DNA from: Nyssa sinensis
Lineage: Eukaryota > Streptophyta > Magnoliopsida > Cornales > Nyssaceae
Direction of reading: 5' to 3'
Assembly: GCA_008638375.1 (NCBI GenBank)
Contig: CM018046.1
Span: forward strand, 47,847,626 to 47,911,625
DNA length: 64,000 bases
Shown here: positions 10,581 through 20,634 of the stretch, piece after piece
Layout of the letters: each line of letters starts with the position of its first letter
How positions within the stretch are numbered: the stretch's first letter is position 1
Notes under the pieces: generated by a model
Database searches by the model: none
What the model was told of the DNA's origin: nothing
What the model saw: only the letters and a program-made list of their open reading frames with translations
Program-made: the position numbers and the translations under genes

Positions 10581-11412
10581 GGTTTCTACTTCATTATTAC
10601 TGCCAGGATTATTTTCAGCAACATTAGCTTGATGATCTCTATTATTCTGCCTTCTAGATCTACAATCAAATTTTTTATGCCCAAACTTGCCATATTTAAA
10701 AAATTAAATATTGGATTTAAAAGATTGTAGATTAGAATTGTTACCATCCCCTCTTCCTTGGACTAGTCTGTGCTGCTAATTATTATTCTACCGCTGATTG
10801 TTGTTCTGCCATTGATTATTGTTTTGCCACTGGATGCCTCTGCCTCTTCCTCTACCAGATCTGTTTTGCCCATTATTGCCTCTGCCTCCTCTATTGTTGT
10901 GATTCTGCCCTCTATTATGGTAGCCTTGAAAACATTGATTAAATCCTCCATTATTCTGAGACTCGCCTTTTTCATTCTTTAAATTTAATTAAGCTTGCAA
11001 AGCTTTCCTCCACTGAATTTTTTGATCTCTCATTCAAGCGTTGTTCATAAACTGTCAACAAACCTTGTAATTCATCTATTGTCATAGACTCCAAGTTAGC
11101 CGACTCTTCAATAATTGTCACTTTGTATTCAAACCGTAGTGTCAAGCTTCGAAGAATTTTTTTAACAATTTGACGGTATGTTATTTCTTCACCATTAGTC
11201 CTCATCTCATTAACAAGTGCCGCAGTTCGCAAAAAATACTCATAAATAGTTTCTGATTTTTTTATCTGCAACAACTCAAAATCTCTATGCAATTTTTGTA
11301 ATCTAGCTTTTTTCACCTTATCAACATCAACATATATTTTGTTAAGAATATCTCATGCTTGTTTCGCAGACCGAACATGTGAAATTTTACTAAGAATAGA
11401 AATATCTAAAGC
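10389..11412. repeat. Inverted repeat, left arm (about 1024 bp)
   Basis: Its reverse complement matches 11434-12459 end to end: protease start, zinc knuckle, gag. The matched ends are TCAATCTGATTGC near 10388 and ATATCTAAAGC at 11412. By eye roughly nine bases in ten agree. Confidence 0.9.
10581..11412 (-). pseudogene. copia gag, minus-strand copy (left arm)
   Basis: Contains a UBN2-type gag stretch (KSETIYEYFLRTAALVNEMR and LESMTIDELQGLLTVYEQRL) over 10972-11316, followed by a Gly/Arg/Asn-rich tract. The zinc knuckle region near 10670-10700 has lost its first cysteines, whereas the right arm keeps CFNCGKFGHKKSDC. Confidence 0.8.
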
Positions 11413-11433
11413 TTGATTAATACAATTTAAAGT
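11413..11433. other. Spacer (loop) between inverted repeat arms
   Basis: 21 bases (TTGATTAATACAATTTAAAG plus T). They match the sequence that normally follows gag toward the 5' leader, also seen near 12712-12733, so the inversion point lies at the end of this stretch. Confidence 0.85.
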
Positions 11434-12459
11434 GCTTTAGATATCTCTATTCTTAGTAAAATTTCACATGTTCAATCTGTGAAACAAGCATGAGATATTC
11501 TTAACAAAATATATGTTGGTGTTGATAAAGTGAAAAAGGCTAAATTACAAAAATTGCATAAAGATTTTGAGTTGTTGTAGATGAAAAAATCAAAAACTAT
11601 TTCTGAATATTTTTCGCGAACCGTGACACTTGTTAATGAGATGAGGACTAATGGTGAAGAAATAGCAAACCGTCAAATTGTTAGAAAAAATTCTTCGAAA
11701 CTTAACATTACGGTTTGAATACAAAGTGACAGCTATTAAAGAGTCGGCTAACTTGGAGTCTATGACGATGGATGAATTACAAGGTTCGTTGATAGTTCAT
11801 GAACAACGCTTGAATGAGAGATCAAAAAATTCAATGGAGGAAGTTTTGCAAGCTTAATTAAATTTAAAGAATGAAAAAGGCGAGTCTCAGAATAATGGAG
11901 GATTTAATCAACGTTTTCAAGGTTATCATAATAAATGGCAGAATCACAACAATAGAGGAGGCAAAGGCAATAATAGGCAAAACAGATCTGATGGAGGAAG
12001 AGGCAGAGGCATCTAGTGACAAAACAATAATCATTGGCAGAACAACAATCAGCAGCAGAATAATAATTCGCAGAACAGACCAGTCTAAGGAAGAGGGGAT
12101 GGTAACAATTCTAATCTACAATCTCATAAATCCAATATTCAATGTTTTAATTGTGGCAAGTTTGGGCATAAAAAATCTGATTGTAGATCTAGAAGGCAGA
12201 ATAACAGAGATTATCAAGCTAATGTTGCTGAAAATAATCCTGACAGTAATAATGAAGTAGAAACCGTGTTATTGGCTTGTAATGTTGTGGATAATGATGA
12301 TGTTGCCAAGTGGTATTTAGATACTGGCTGTAGTAATCACATGTGTGGTAAGGAAGACATGTTTTTCTGATTTGGATGAGTCCATTAGATCAGAAGTAAA
12401 GTTTGAAAATAATTCAAAGATACCTGTGATGGGTAAAGGAAGAATAGCAATCAGATTGA
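11434..12459. repeat. Inverted repeat, right arm (about 1026 bp)
   Basis: Plus-orientation copy of the gag to protease segment. It is slightly better preserved than the left arm at the knuckle and protease active site. Confidence 0.9.
11500..12459 (+). pseudogene. copia gag-protease, plus-strand inverted copy
   Basis: Plus-strand reading shows gag pieces (LVNEMRTNGEEIANRQIV), a knuckle CFNCGKFGHKKSDC at about 12143-12187 and the retropepsin site WYLDTGCSNHMCG near 12312-12350, then a stop in the codons after EDM. Frames shift several times (for example after 11690 and near 11860), so there is no intact product. Confidence 0.8.
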
Positions 12460-12460
12460 A

Positions 12461-12735
12461 CAATTTGACGATCTGCTATTTCTTCACCATTAGTCCTCAT
12501 CTCATTAACAAGTGCCGTGGTTCGCGAAAAATACTCAGAAATAGTTTCTGATTTTTTCATCTGCAACAATTCAAAATTTCTATGCAATTTTTGTAATCTA
12601 GCATTTTTCACCTTATCAACACCAACATATATTTTGTCAAGAATATCCCTATACTTGTTTCTCAGACTGAACATGTAAAATTTTACTAAGAATAAAAATA
12701 TCTAAAGCTTGATGAATACAATTTAAAGTTTTGAA
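12461..12735 (-). repeat. Third partial gag copy, minus orientation
   Basis: Starting at CAATTTGACG the sequence repeats 11167-11433 in the same orientation and then continues into the leader and primer site. The gag 5' part is therefore present three times: minus, plus, minus. Confidence 0.88.
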
Positions 12736-12917
12736 GTGTACTTACCTTGTTGACTTATCTACATCTTCTGCAAGTTCTTCCTTAATGAACTTTGTTGTTA
12801 AACTACTTGAACCAAAAAAAGTTATCATCGTATTCTCTCAAATATAAAAAAGAGATTTTCTATTAAATTTGTAAACCTGTACAAATAAGTGAAAGTCATT
12901 TTCACAAATAAAAAAAT

Positions 12918-12933
12918 CCAAACTCTGATACCA
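12918..12933 (-). other. Primer binding site (initiator Met-tRNA)
   Basis: The minus strand reads TGGTATCAGAGTTTGG immediately inside the 5' LTR, which sets the element's orientation. Confidence 0.85.
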
Positions 12934-13457
12934 ATAATTGAGTCCCAAAATAATACTCTCAAATATAAATTATTGAAATAAAAGAAATACGAAGGGTCAT
13001 TTTTTCCAATGATGGAACAGAAACCAATTCTTCACGGAAAGGAACTCAGAGTAATGAAAGAGAATAAGACAAAGACCAAATAGTATTCTCTTAAGACAAT
13101 CAAATATATCGGGCTGCAAAACCTCACAAATTTACTTTATTAAAGCAAGCCCTCACCGAAGAAAATCACCCACCTTTTGGCAGTACCATTATTACGGCAG
13201 AGCACTTTAACACTACTCTCTTTTGGCTTGCTGCTCACATCTCTATTTCGGCTTTTTGTGGTGGCGCTCACAACTGACGTGCTTACATCCATCCATGTAT
13301 ATATATAAATTATATAAAACCTAATCTTAATATAATTAAGATTTTAATTTTAATTAAATTAAAATACTGCTCCCAATAAAATAAAGATTTCTAGTCTTAT
13401 TAAAATTAAAATAAATCAAATCCTACCAAATATATAACTTGATTTAATTGGTTCACA
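12934..13457 (-). repeat. LTR (5' LTR in element orientation)
   Basis: About 524 bp and collinear with the other LTR. The plus-strand left end is eroded (ATAATTGAGTCCC against TGTTGGACCC). It is followed by the ACTTA target duplication. Confidence 0.93.
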
Positions 13458-14092
13458 ACTTAGCTTCTCTAGCTATAGAATACATTTATCTATCCCTTCA
13501 AATTTAAGAAATCTATCTCACACACTCACTCACTCACTCACTCACAGAGGGGAGCTGAAGCTGTCTTTGTCCTTCCCCACTTCAAACTACTGTGAAAACT
13601 ACAAGGAAGGAGGTAAGTCCTTGCCGTGCGCATCGTCGTCCCTTCAAGCTTCTAGGCCTACCTCCTCAAAATCTATGGCCTAATACTGATCTTCAGTGTA
13701 GTCTAATGCAAACATAATCCTAGTATAAACCATATCCAAGGGCTAATATGAATGCCCACTCAAAAGATGCAATGCCTCCAGAATGTCTTATGAACTATAA
13801 AAGCAATGTCACCACAGTATTGGTTTGTTCCAATGGTTAATTGTGCTCATCCAACAGAACATAATAGAAGCCTGTTTAAGGACAAAATACATGTTTGGTG
13901 CCTACTTGTAACGGTTAACAATCGCTGTAACAGGTCCAACAGATGGTTATAATCTATAAAAGAAATCAAGTGTTTTTATTGTGAATGGACAACATGATTA
14001 AACACAAGACTCTGATATTTCATTTGAAAAGGAAAGAACTCCTTAAAAACAAACAATCTCATTCACTTCCTTTGCCATAAACTCACATTGCA

Positions 14093-14732
14093 ATGGCTTC
14101 TTCGTATTCTTCCTTCAATGCTACCCAGCTCTTAATTCTCTTACTACTACGCTCATATTTCTTGTTCAACAATATGGCTGCCAAACACAGCTACTCTGCC
14201 TCCAGCCACCACCACTCCTCCATATCAAACCCTCGGCTCCAGCAAGCTTTCATTGCCCTCCAAGCATGGAAGCGCGTGATCTACTCTGATCCTAACAACT
14301 TCACTTCCAATTGTGTTGGCCCCTCGGTGTGAAACTACACCGGTGTATATTGCGCTCCATTCGCCCATACCAAAATCCAAACTGTTGCTGGCATTGACCT
14401 CAATTTTGCTGAAATAGCCGGATTCCTCCCCGATGAGCTTGGCCTCTTGTCTGATCTTGCTCTCCTCCATCTCAGTAGCAACCAGTTCTGTGGCATCCTT
14501 CCTTAAAACTTCAGCAAACCTAACACTCCTGTTTGAGCTTGACCTCAGTAACAACAGATTTGTAGGCCCTTTTCCTTCTGTCGTGCTCTCTCTTCCTACT
14601 CGACAATATCTTGATATCCGCTATAACGAATTTGAAGGGGCATTTGCCTTCTAAACTCAAAAATTGATGCAATATTTGTTAATAACAACCATTTTACTTC
14701 TATGATCCCATCAAATTTAGGCACAAGCTCAA
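14093..14732 (+). pseudogene. LRX-like LRR gene, truncated copy in unit A
   Basis: Collinear with the intact gene at 23193-24395, including the ATG, signal peptide and TATA box context (TATAAA at 13955). It is broken by a TGA at 14330-14332 replacing the conserved Cys codon of VCNYTGVYC, a TAA near 14504 replacing Gln, several small indels, and loss of all homology after about 14732, so the last half of the gene is missing. A Gly/Phe-rich chance frame follows. The next feature is the start of unit B. Not expected to make a functional protein. Confidence 0.9.
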
Positions 14733-14926
14733 TGCAACTTGAAGCCCAACGGGCCTGGTCAGGGCTCAGATTCGGGTTCGGTTTCGGTTTTGGGCTAAGT
14801 GAGTGGCAGTGGTGTAATTCGAGGAAACAATATTGTCGGATTTGCAGTTTTAGTAAAACCCTAGTCTTAAAGTGTTCTGTTATTTATGTGAGCGACACTC
14901 CCGCTGTTTTTGGTCTCCTGTCCTGA
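14733..14926. other. Junction between duplication units
   Basis: 194 bp not matched in unit A. It contains AAACCCTAG and pyrimidine-rich stretches, and leads directly into the 5' region of carrier copy 2; it may be original promoter/leader sequence lost or replaced at the left end of unit A. Confidence 0.5.
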
Positions 14927-15717
14927 TTCCTCACAATCTGGAACGAGCTTGACCGTTTCTTTCTCAGCGACCACTTTTTAATAGGTTAGCGTCTCTGGCT
15001 CTCTCTCATTGCTCTCAAAATTCGATCTCTATATTCTGTCTTCGTTGTTAGGTCTTTGCCTTTAGTCTTCGCTCTATTCGAAATCTTCTTGTATAGCCTG
15101 TCTGGGGAAAAGAGGAGGGAAATAATGATTTGAATTTTCTATGTTTTATTATTTTACAGAAATGAAGGAAAAACTCACCTTAACTAAGCTCAGCAGTAGT
15201 GATAAGCTCAATTGGGTGAAAAACATTAGGATTCTGATCTTCATTTTCATTTCATTTCATTTATTTTCTGACCGTTTTCTCAGCAACCAAACATATTATC
15301 AGTGTAAATCGCATATAAGGTCTGTCTTGGTTTCGATTTATATACGAAAGGATAGTTATATTATTATTTCCGGGCCGGCTCAATACAAGTTGTGACTTAC
15401 GGGAAAAATTCTAAAAGGAGGCGTTCTTTTATATTTAATATAATAATATTAAAAAAAAATTATACAGTTATTTATTTAAAATACATTTTTCTTTCTTTTT
15501 TAGATAGAAAATTAGTTCTTAAATTTTTATATTACAGTTTTATTAACATATCATTTTCATTAGATAATATTGTAAATCTATTTAACTTTTGTTGAATGGT
15601 CCATAGTCCTCTTTACTTATAAAAAAAATATTCGATTATCCTTTTGAGATTGAATTAATTTATTTACCTTTTTTAACAAAATTCATATTTGGACATATTT
15701 TATTAATAAAAACACTT

Positions 15718-16252
15718 ATGCTTCCTTTGGAAGTTTTGAAAAGAATTGAAAAGAAAAGAAAATTTAAAATTGACGAGAAGAGAGAAGAGAAGAAAAGAAA
15801 GTATTCATCTTTATCTTGTTTGATAGTTTACGACAGAAAGAGAAAAGAAAAGAGAAAAGAAGAAAAGGAAGTGTCTTTATCTTGTTTGATAGTTCAGGAG
15901 AGAAAAAATTATTATTTCTTGTTTGAATGATAAGTTGGGAGAGAAAAGGAAAAAAAATATACAAAATAATTTGACAGTTATACACTTTTTTTTCTTTATG
16001 CTTAGAATTTTTAGTTCTTTCATTCATGGGTACTTTTGGTATTTCAAAAAATTCATTAATTACATTTTTTTTCCTCTCCAAATCTTTCTACTTTTAGAGA
16101 AATTGGAGAAGCGCGTTGAAACACTCAAACTTTCTTTCCTAATCTTTTCTTTTCTCTCCATTAAAAACATTAAAAACTTCCAAACGAGAGATTTAACTAT
16201 CTCTTCACCTTAATTTTTTTCTTTTCTCTCAAATTCTCTCCATTCAAACAAG
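15718..16252. mobile_element. MITE-like insertion in unit B
   Basis: This block is absent from unit A, where the flanks are continuous near 3048. Its ends are imperfect inverted repeats: GCTTCCTTTGG...GAAAAGAAAAGAAAA on the left, and GCTTGTTTGAATGGAGAGAA...AGAAAAGAAAA when the right end is reverse-complemented. It is A/G-rich with no coding capacity. The inserted DNA continues to about 16645, so there may be a second element. Confidence 0.55.
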
Positions 16253-16950
16253 CTGTTACAAACAAACAATCAGCCTTTATGATGGAAAAATCAAGAATAA
16301 TATAAACTACAATGTAAAAATAAGAAGGATAGAATTTATCACTTGAGACAAAAAAAAATTGTGACTGATTGCACTATCCTCTTGTAGACCTCTAGTAGTG
16401 ATTGTAGGTATGTTATTTGGAATGTATAAGGCAAAAGATTAAGAGAAGTGAGAATGAGATGAAAATGTGTGGATAATTAGAGAAGCAGTAAAAGCAAATG
16501 GAAGAAAATGCTTTAATTTATAGATGTTAGTATGGGTCACATGGTCATATTCTGGTATATGAAAAGTTGCGCCATTTTTAATGTTATTAATATATGTTTT
16601 TAATTAGTTGGATTCGTAAATGGAAGGTTGTAATTTGAAAATAACTTAAAATTTAAACCACGTATTTTTTGTAAAAAAAAATTAGGTGGGCCTTCTCATT
16701 TTTCAGGGGCCTTAGGCAGCCTAAAATTTCTTCTCCTTTTATGTCTCTTGGTTTTCAGTTTTCTTGCAACCAAATAGAGTCAAATGAGGTCTGTGAGTTT
16801 TTACTGACTGCAAAACTTTTGTGATGTACAATTAAGGATAGAGATCGGATACAAAGGAAAAAATAATAGTTATTAAAAAGAGATGGAAAAAAATAGTTGT
16901 AGTTAATGCTTGTGTACTATAAACATATCCTATGTCACGCTTGTATTACA

Positions 16951-17557
16951 TATCACACTTAGTCATTCCCCTGGAAACTAATTTGGAATTCAAGAGTGCC
17001 TCCAAAAACAGCCTTTTTTGCTTGGGAGGTCGCTTGGGGAGTGGATCATGACGACAGACAACCTCAAAAGAATGGGGTATTCTATCTCGAGTAGGTGTCT
17101 TCTGTGCAAAGAAGACAAAGAGACGGTGGACCATCTTCTTCTTCACTGCAAGGTTGCTTCAGATGAATGGAATTTTCTTTTCACTATTTTTGGTTGTTAG
17201 TGGGTCATGCCGGCTCAAGTGAAGCTCCTTTTTTTGTGTTGGAAATGCAATAGAATTAGAAAGGAATTGAGAATCGCTTGGAACATGGCCCCCATCTGTC
17301 TTACGTGGTGTTTATGGATGGAGAGAAATAGAAGGGTTTTTGATGGGGTGGAAGCCACCCCATGGAGGGTAAAAGATACTTTTTTGAAATCTTTGTATTT
17401 TTGGATTAAAGAAGAATACCTTGTTTATTCTGAAAAGCTCATAGATTTTTTGGGGGACCTTATGCTTTACTGTAACCAGTCCTTTTCTGTTGTAATTATG
17501 AAAAAGCCCTTCTCGAGCTCCTTATATATGAAAGTACTTTTTAACGATAAAAAAAAA
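16951..17557 (+). mobile_element. 5'-truncated L1 (LINE) 3' end with TSD
   Basis: Encodes the zf-RVT tail of L1 reverse transcriptase ([50 protein letters not shown]) and ends in an A-run. A 19-bp target duplication flanks it (16932-16950 and 17558-17576, one mismatch, ATGTCA[C/G]GCTTGTATTACA). Unit A has the single-copy empty site near 3319. A frame break lies near 17035. Confidence 0.93.
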
Positions 17558-18510
17558 ATGTCAGGCTTGTATTACAATCGTTTATACTCACTTCATATCT
17601 GGAAAACTGTTTTATTCTTTGTGAAGATTTTGTTTCCTTGGGTTTCCTTTAACGAAATTTCTAAGATTCAATTCATGCTAATGCATAAGATGAATTTGAT
17701 TCACAGGTGAGTACACCGGCTCCGCATTGTTGGAAATTTTAGTACAACTTCTTGTTAAATTTGTTGAAATTATAAGTTTAATTGACAAGTGACAACATTA
17801 AAAGGTCTTTATCTTTCAACAACTAATTATTCAAGGTCCAGGTTTGCTATGTTAACAAAAACTTTATAAGGTAATGAACAAAATTAATAAATGTATATTT
17901 TTTGGTTGGATCATACATTGCTACTTATTATTTCTGTCATCCACTTCAGTTTGTCTCAATTTAAGTTTACATTATATGCAAATAATGTTGTTGACTTGTT
18001 GACCTGTCCTGTTGTTAATTTCAGACATTTTTTTTTTCTTTGGGAGATAAATTAAAATGTATTGAGAAAGAAAAGAACAAGCACTCATGGGATATACAAA
18101 CGAGGAAAGATGCAGAGGACTTGTTGAACCTGAGTAAAATTCTTTATCTTTTTGTTTGCTGGGGGGAAAGTAGACACATTTGTATCCATTCCTGTTTCTT
18201 GTTTTCCTTGCATCAAAATATTTATGGGTCCATGGTTGGTAGACCTATGTCATCAGTATATAGAGTTATTTTATTTGCTGCTTTTGTTCTTCATTTTGTT
18301 TCAAGTATGTATCCATAAAACGGATCAAAGAAAAAGTATGTCTCCACTAAAACTACACTTCACATGTCTGTGGCTGGAAGTGGTTGTGAAGAGAAAACCC
18401 TTCCTGTTTTGTTGATTCCCTTGCATTAAAATCTTTATGGAGTTATTTTTGTTTCAATTATGACCTTGCCATTGTCCATAATTTGCAGGTCAACGCCTTG
18501 AGTTGCAAAC

Positions 18511-18990
18511 ATGGCTGATGGATCCCAGCATCCATCAATATTTCATAAGATACATGGGCGGTCTTATCTCTTATCTCGAATTTCCCCCAACTTACAATCC
18601 AGAAATACTGGCTTACACAATCTGACTGGTGCGTATGTGAATGGGGGTCTGCAGAGTACTCTACTGCCTGGATGTCAAGGTACTGGCCTGGAATTTGTAT
18701 CACCATTGTCCCCTATTTTTGTGCAAGCTCCGGCAGAAAAAGGTCTACGTGGTTTTATGGTGGATTTTCTCATGGGAGGAGTTTCTGCTGCTGTCTCCAA
18801 GACTGCTGCTGCTCCAATTGAGCGAGTTAAGCTCTTGATTCAGAATCAGGATGAGATGATCAAAGCCGGTCGGCTGTCTGAACCGTACAAGGGAATTACT
18901 GACTGCTTTGCCAGAACTATTAAGGAAGAAGGTTTCCTTGCTCTTTGGAGAGGCAATACGGCCAATGTTATCAGATACTTCCCCACCCAG
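18511..18990 (+). CDS. AAC: Carrier copy 2, coding exon 1
   Basis: 160 codons, ending ...FPTQ at ACCCAG|GTCAAT. Confidence 0.97.
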
Positions 18991-20634
18991 GTCAATCTTC
19001 TTTCAGCTGATGTTTGTAAGACTTGTATTTAATATGTTTATTAGTTCTACTCCTGATTAGTAAAAGTGTAGGCATATATTTTTTCACTAAGAAAAAGGGA
19101 GTGATTAACCTCTGAAAAGATCATTAAAAACAAACGACATGTTCAATACAATTTGCTAATCTGCCCTCCAAACAACTTCATCCTGCTAGCCATGAATGTC
19201 TGAGTTGAAATTTTGTTGTGCTGCTTGCTGATGAAGTCGAGTTGGTTTCTTTTTTATCAATCCTTTAATTGAAAATCACAGGTTTATTTAGAGAGTTTCT
19301 TTTTTATCTATCCTTTAGTTGAAAATCACAGGTTTATTTAGAGAGTTGATGTAAATTCACTATTTTATCAATTTTTTTTTATTTTGTTCCCTTCAATTTT
19401 CATGATTTAATTCTTAGAATTTTTACATGTCAACTCTGCAGGCCCTGAACTTTGCCTTCAAAGATTACTTTAAGAGGCTGTTTAACTTCAAAAAAGACAG
19501 GGATGGCTACTGGAAGTGGTTTGCTGGAAACTTGGCATCAGGTGGCGCGGCTGGTGCTTCATCTCTTCTTTTTGTTTATTCCCTGGATTATGCCCGGACA
19601 CGTTTGGCTAATGATGCTAAGGCTGCTAAAAAGGGTGGTGAACGGCAGTTTAATGGTCTGATTGATGTTTACAAGAAAACCATCAAATCTGATGGCATTG
19701 CTGGACTTTATCGTGGATTCAACATCTCCTGTGTGGGAATTATAGTTTATCGCGGGCTTTACTTTGGAATGTATGATTCTCTAAAACCCGTGGTTCTGGT
19801 TGGCCAGTTGCAGGTGAGTGAAAATTTGGGAACTTGCACTCTTGGCCCTTGGCCCTTTTTGATTTTTTTCCCACATATTGGATCCAGACTTTTTATTTAA
19901 TGTTCCTGTGTTTTTTTATGTTCTTTATGCTGGAGTCTTTATACTTGGCTGTATATTCCCTTTCTTTGTAAAGTAATAGAAGGGAACTTGCAGAGTGGCA
20001 CATAATTTGGGGATTTGAAATGGAACACTTATGGGGCTGGTTCAGCTGTTGTTTGTTTGGTTGAATGAATGTTGTGTGACCCATATGGCACAGTTTGTTC
20101 ATTTCTTATGTCATTGGTCCTGAACTTAATTTTTTACATTGCCTTCTAAATAATTGTTTAAGGGGCACTATGCACCTCTACGCACCATTGTCTGACCTTC
20201 TGTGTCTAGCTGGATTTGATTCAACCCATCTTCTTGTGTAGAGCATTGATTAATCATTTTTAATGCTGCATATTTAGTTTTTTTAGTTTCCAGTTTCAGG
20301 TTATTTATGTACTTGTGGTGTCTGGCATCTGCAGGATAGTTTTTTGGCAAGTTTCGTACTAGGATGGGGAATCACCATAGGTGCTGGTTTGGCTTCTTAC
20401 CCGATTGATACAGTGCGTAGAAGGATGATGATGACCTCGGGTGAAGCTGTCAAATATAAGAGCTCCTTGGATGCATTTAATCAGATCATCAAGAATGAAG
20501 GTGTTAAATCACTCTTTAAGGGTGCTGGAGCAAACATCCTGCGTGCTGTTGCAGGAGCTGGTGTTCTTGCTGGTTATGATAAGTTGCAGGTTATTGTGCT
20601 CGGCAAGAAATATGGATCTGGTGGTGGCGGTTAA
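18511..20634 (+). CDS. AAC: Mitochondrial ADP/ATP carrier, copy 2 (canonical)
   Basis: Exons 18511-18990, 19442-19813 and 20335-20634, all GT-AG and in phase, give 383 residues. It exchanges ADP and ATP across the inner mitochondrial membrane. The three carrier repeats carry [14 protein letters not shown] and PIDTVRR, plus the ADP/ATP-carrier signature RRRMMM. The regions [29 protein letters not shown] and [10 protein letters not shown] are as in well-studied plant carriers, so this is the conserved copy. The N-terminal extension of about 75 residues is typical of the plant import-related presequence. The introns are shorter than in copy 1 (451 and 521 bp). A short tandem repeat of the intron-1 motif TTTCTTTTTTATC lies near 19245-19345. 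Confidence 0.97.
19442..19813 (+). CDS. AAC: Carrier copy 2, coding exon 2
   Basis: 124 codons between CTGCAG|GCC and TTGCAG|GTGAGT. Confidence 0.97.
20335..20634 (+). CDS. AAC: Carrier copy 2, coding exon 3
   Basis: 99 codons plus TAA after CTGCAG|GAT. Contains RRRMMM and ends in GSGGGG. Confidence 0.97.
   Translation, partial: DSFLASFVLGWGITIGAGLASYPIDTVRRRMMMTSGEAVKYKSSLDAFNQIIKNEGVKSLFKGAGANILRAVAGAGVLAGYDKLQVIVLGKKYGSGGGG

Larger units (their letters stand above)
8758..13457 (-). mobile_element. Deleted, rearranged Ty1/copia element with LTRs and 5-bp TSD
   Basis: Two LTRs (8758-9285 and 12934-13457) enclose copia gag and pol fragments on the minus strand, with ACTTA flanking both sides (8753-8757 and 13458-13462). 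Unit B has the uninterrupted site near 22580. Internally, integrase and most of reverse transcriptase are missing, protease is joined straight to the YVDD part of reverse transcriptase, and a 1-kb segment is present as an inverted repeat. It could only move with help from another element. Confidence 0.95.
2190..14732. repeat. Tandem segmental duplication, unit A
   Basis: From GACTCCTCACAATCTGG at about 2190 the sequence is repeated from about 14927 onward in the same order and orientation: 5' region, carrier gene, 3' flank, LRX-like gene. Homology of A ends inside the LRX-like pseudogene at about 14732. Unit-specific differences are a 112-bp tandem repeat (2229-2452), an intron insertion (5446-5829), a 63-bp tandem repeat (8615-8740) and the 4.7-kb copia insertion (8758-13457). 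Confidence 0.9.
14927..18510 (+). other. Upstream region of carrier copy 2
   Basis: Collinear with 2190-4728 apart from two insertions. A leader acceptor TTTGCAG lies at about 18489 and the candidate leader donor CAG|GTGAGT at 17707. No other coding sequence apart from the L1 fragment. Confidence 0.5.

Noticed and set aside
10770..10982. Ile/Val/Leu-rich open frame that looks like a membrane peptide
   Set aside because: It is the antisense of the Asn/Arg/Gly-rich gag tract within the inverted repeat.
14702..14926. Open frame with alternating Gly-Phe residues
   Set aside because: Product of a short GGTTCGGTTTCGG repeat at the duplication junction; not in unit A and no family match.
15718..16213. 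Lys/Glu- and Phe-rich open frames near 15.7-16.2 kb
   Set aside because: Low-complexity A/G tracts within a MITE-like insertion; no codon or family evidence.
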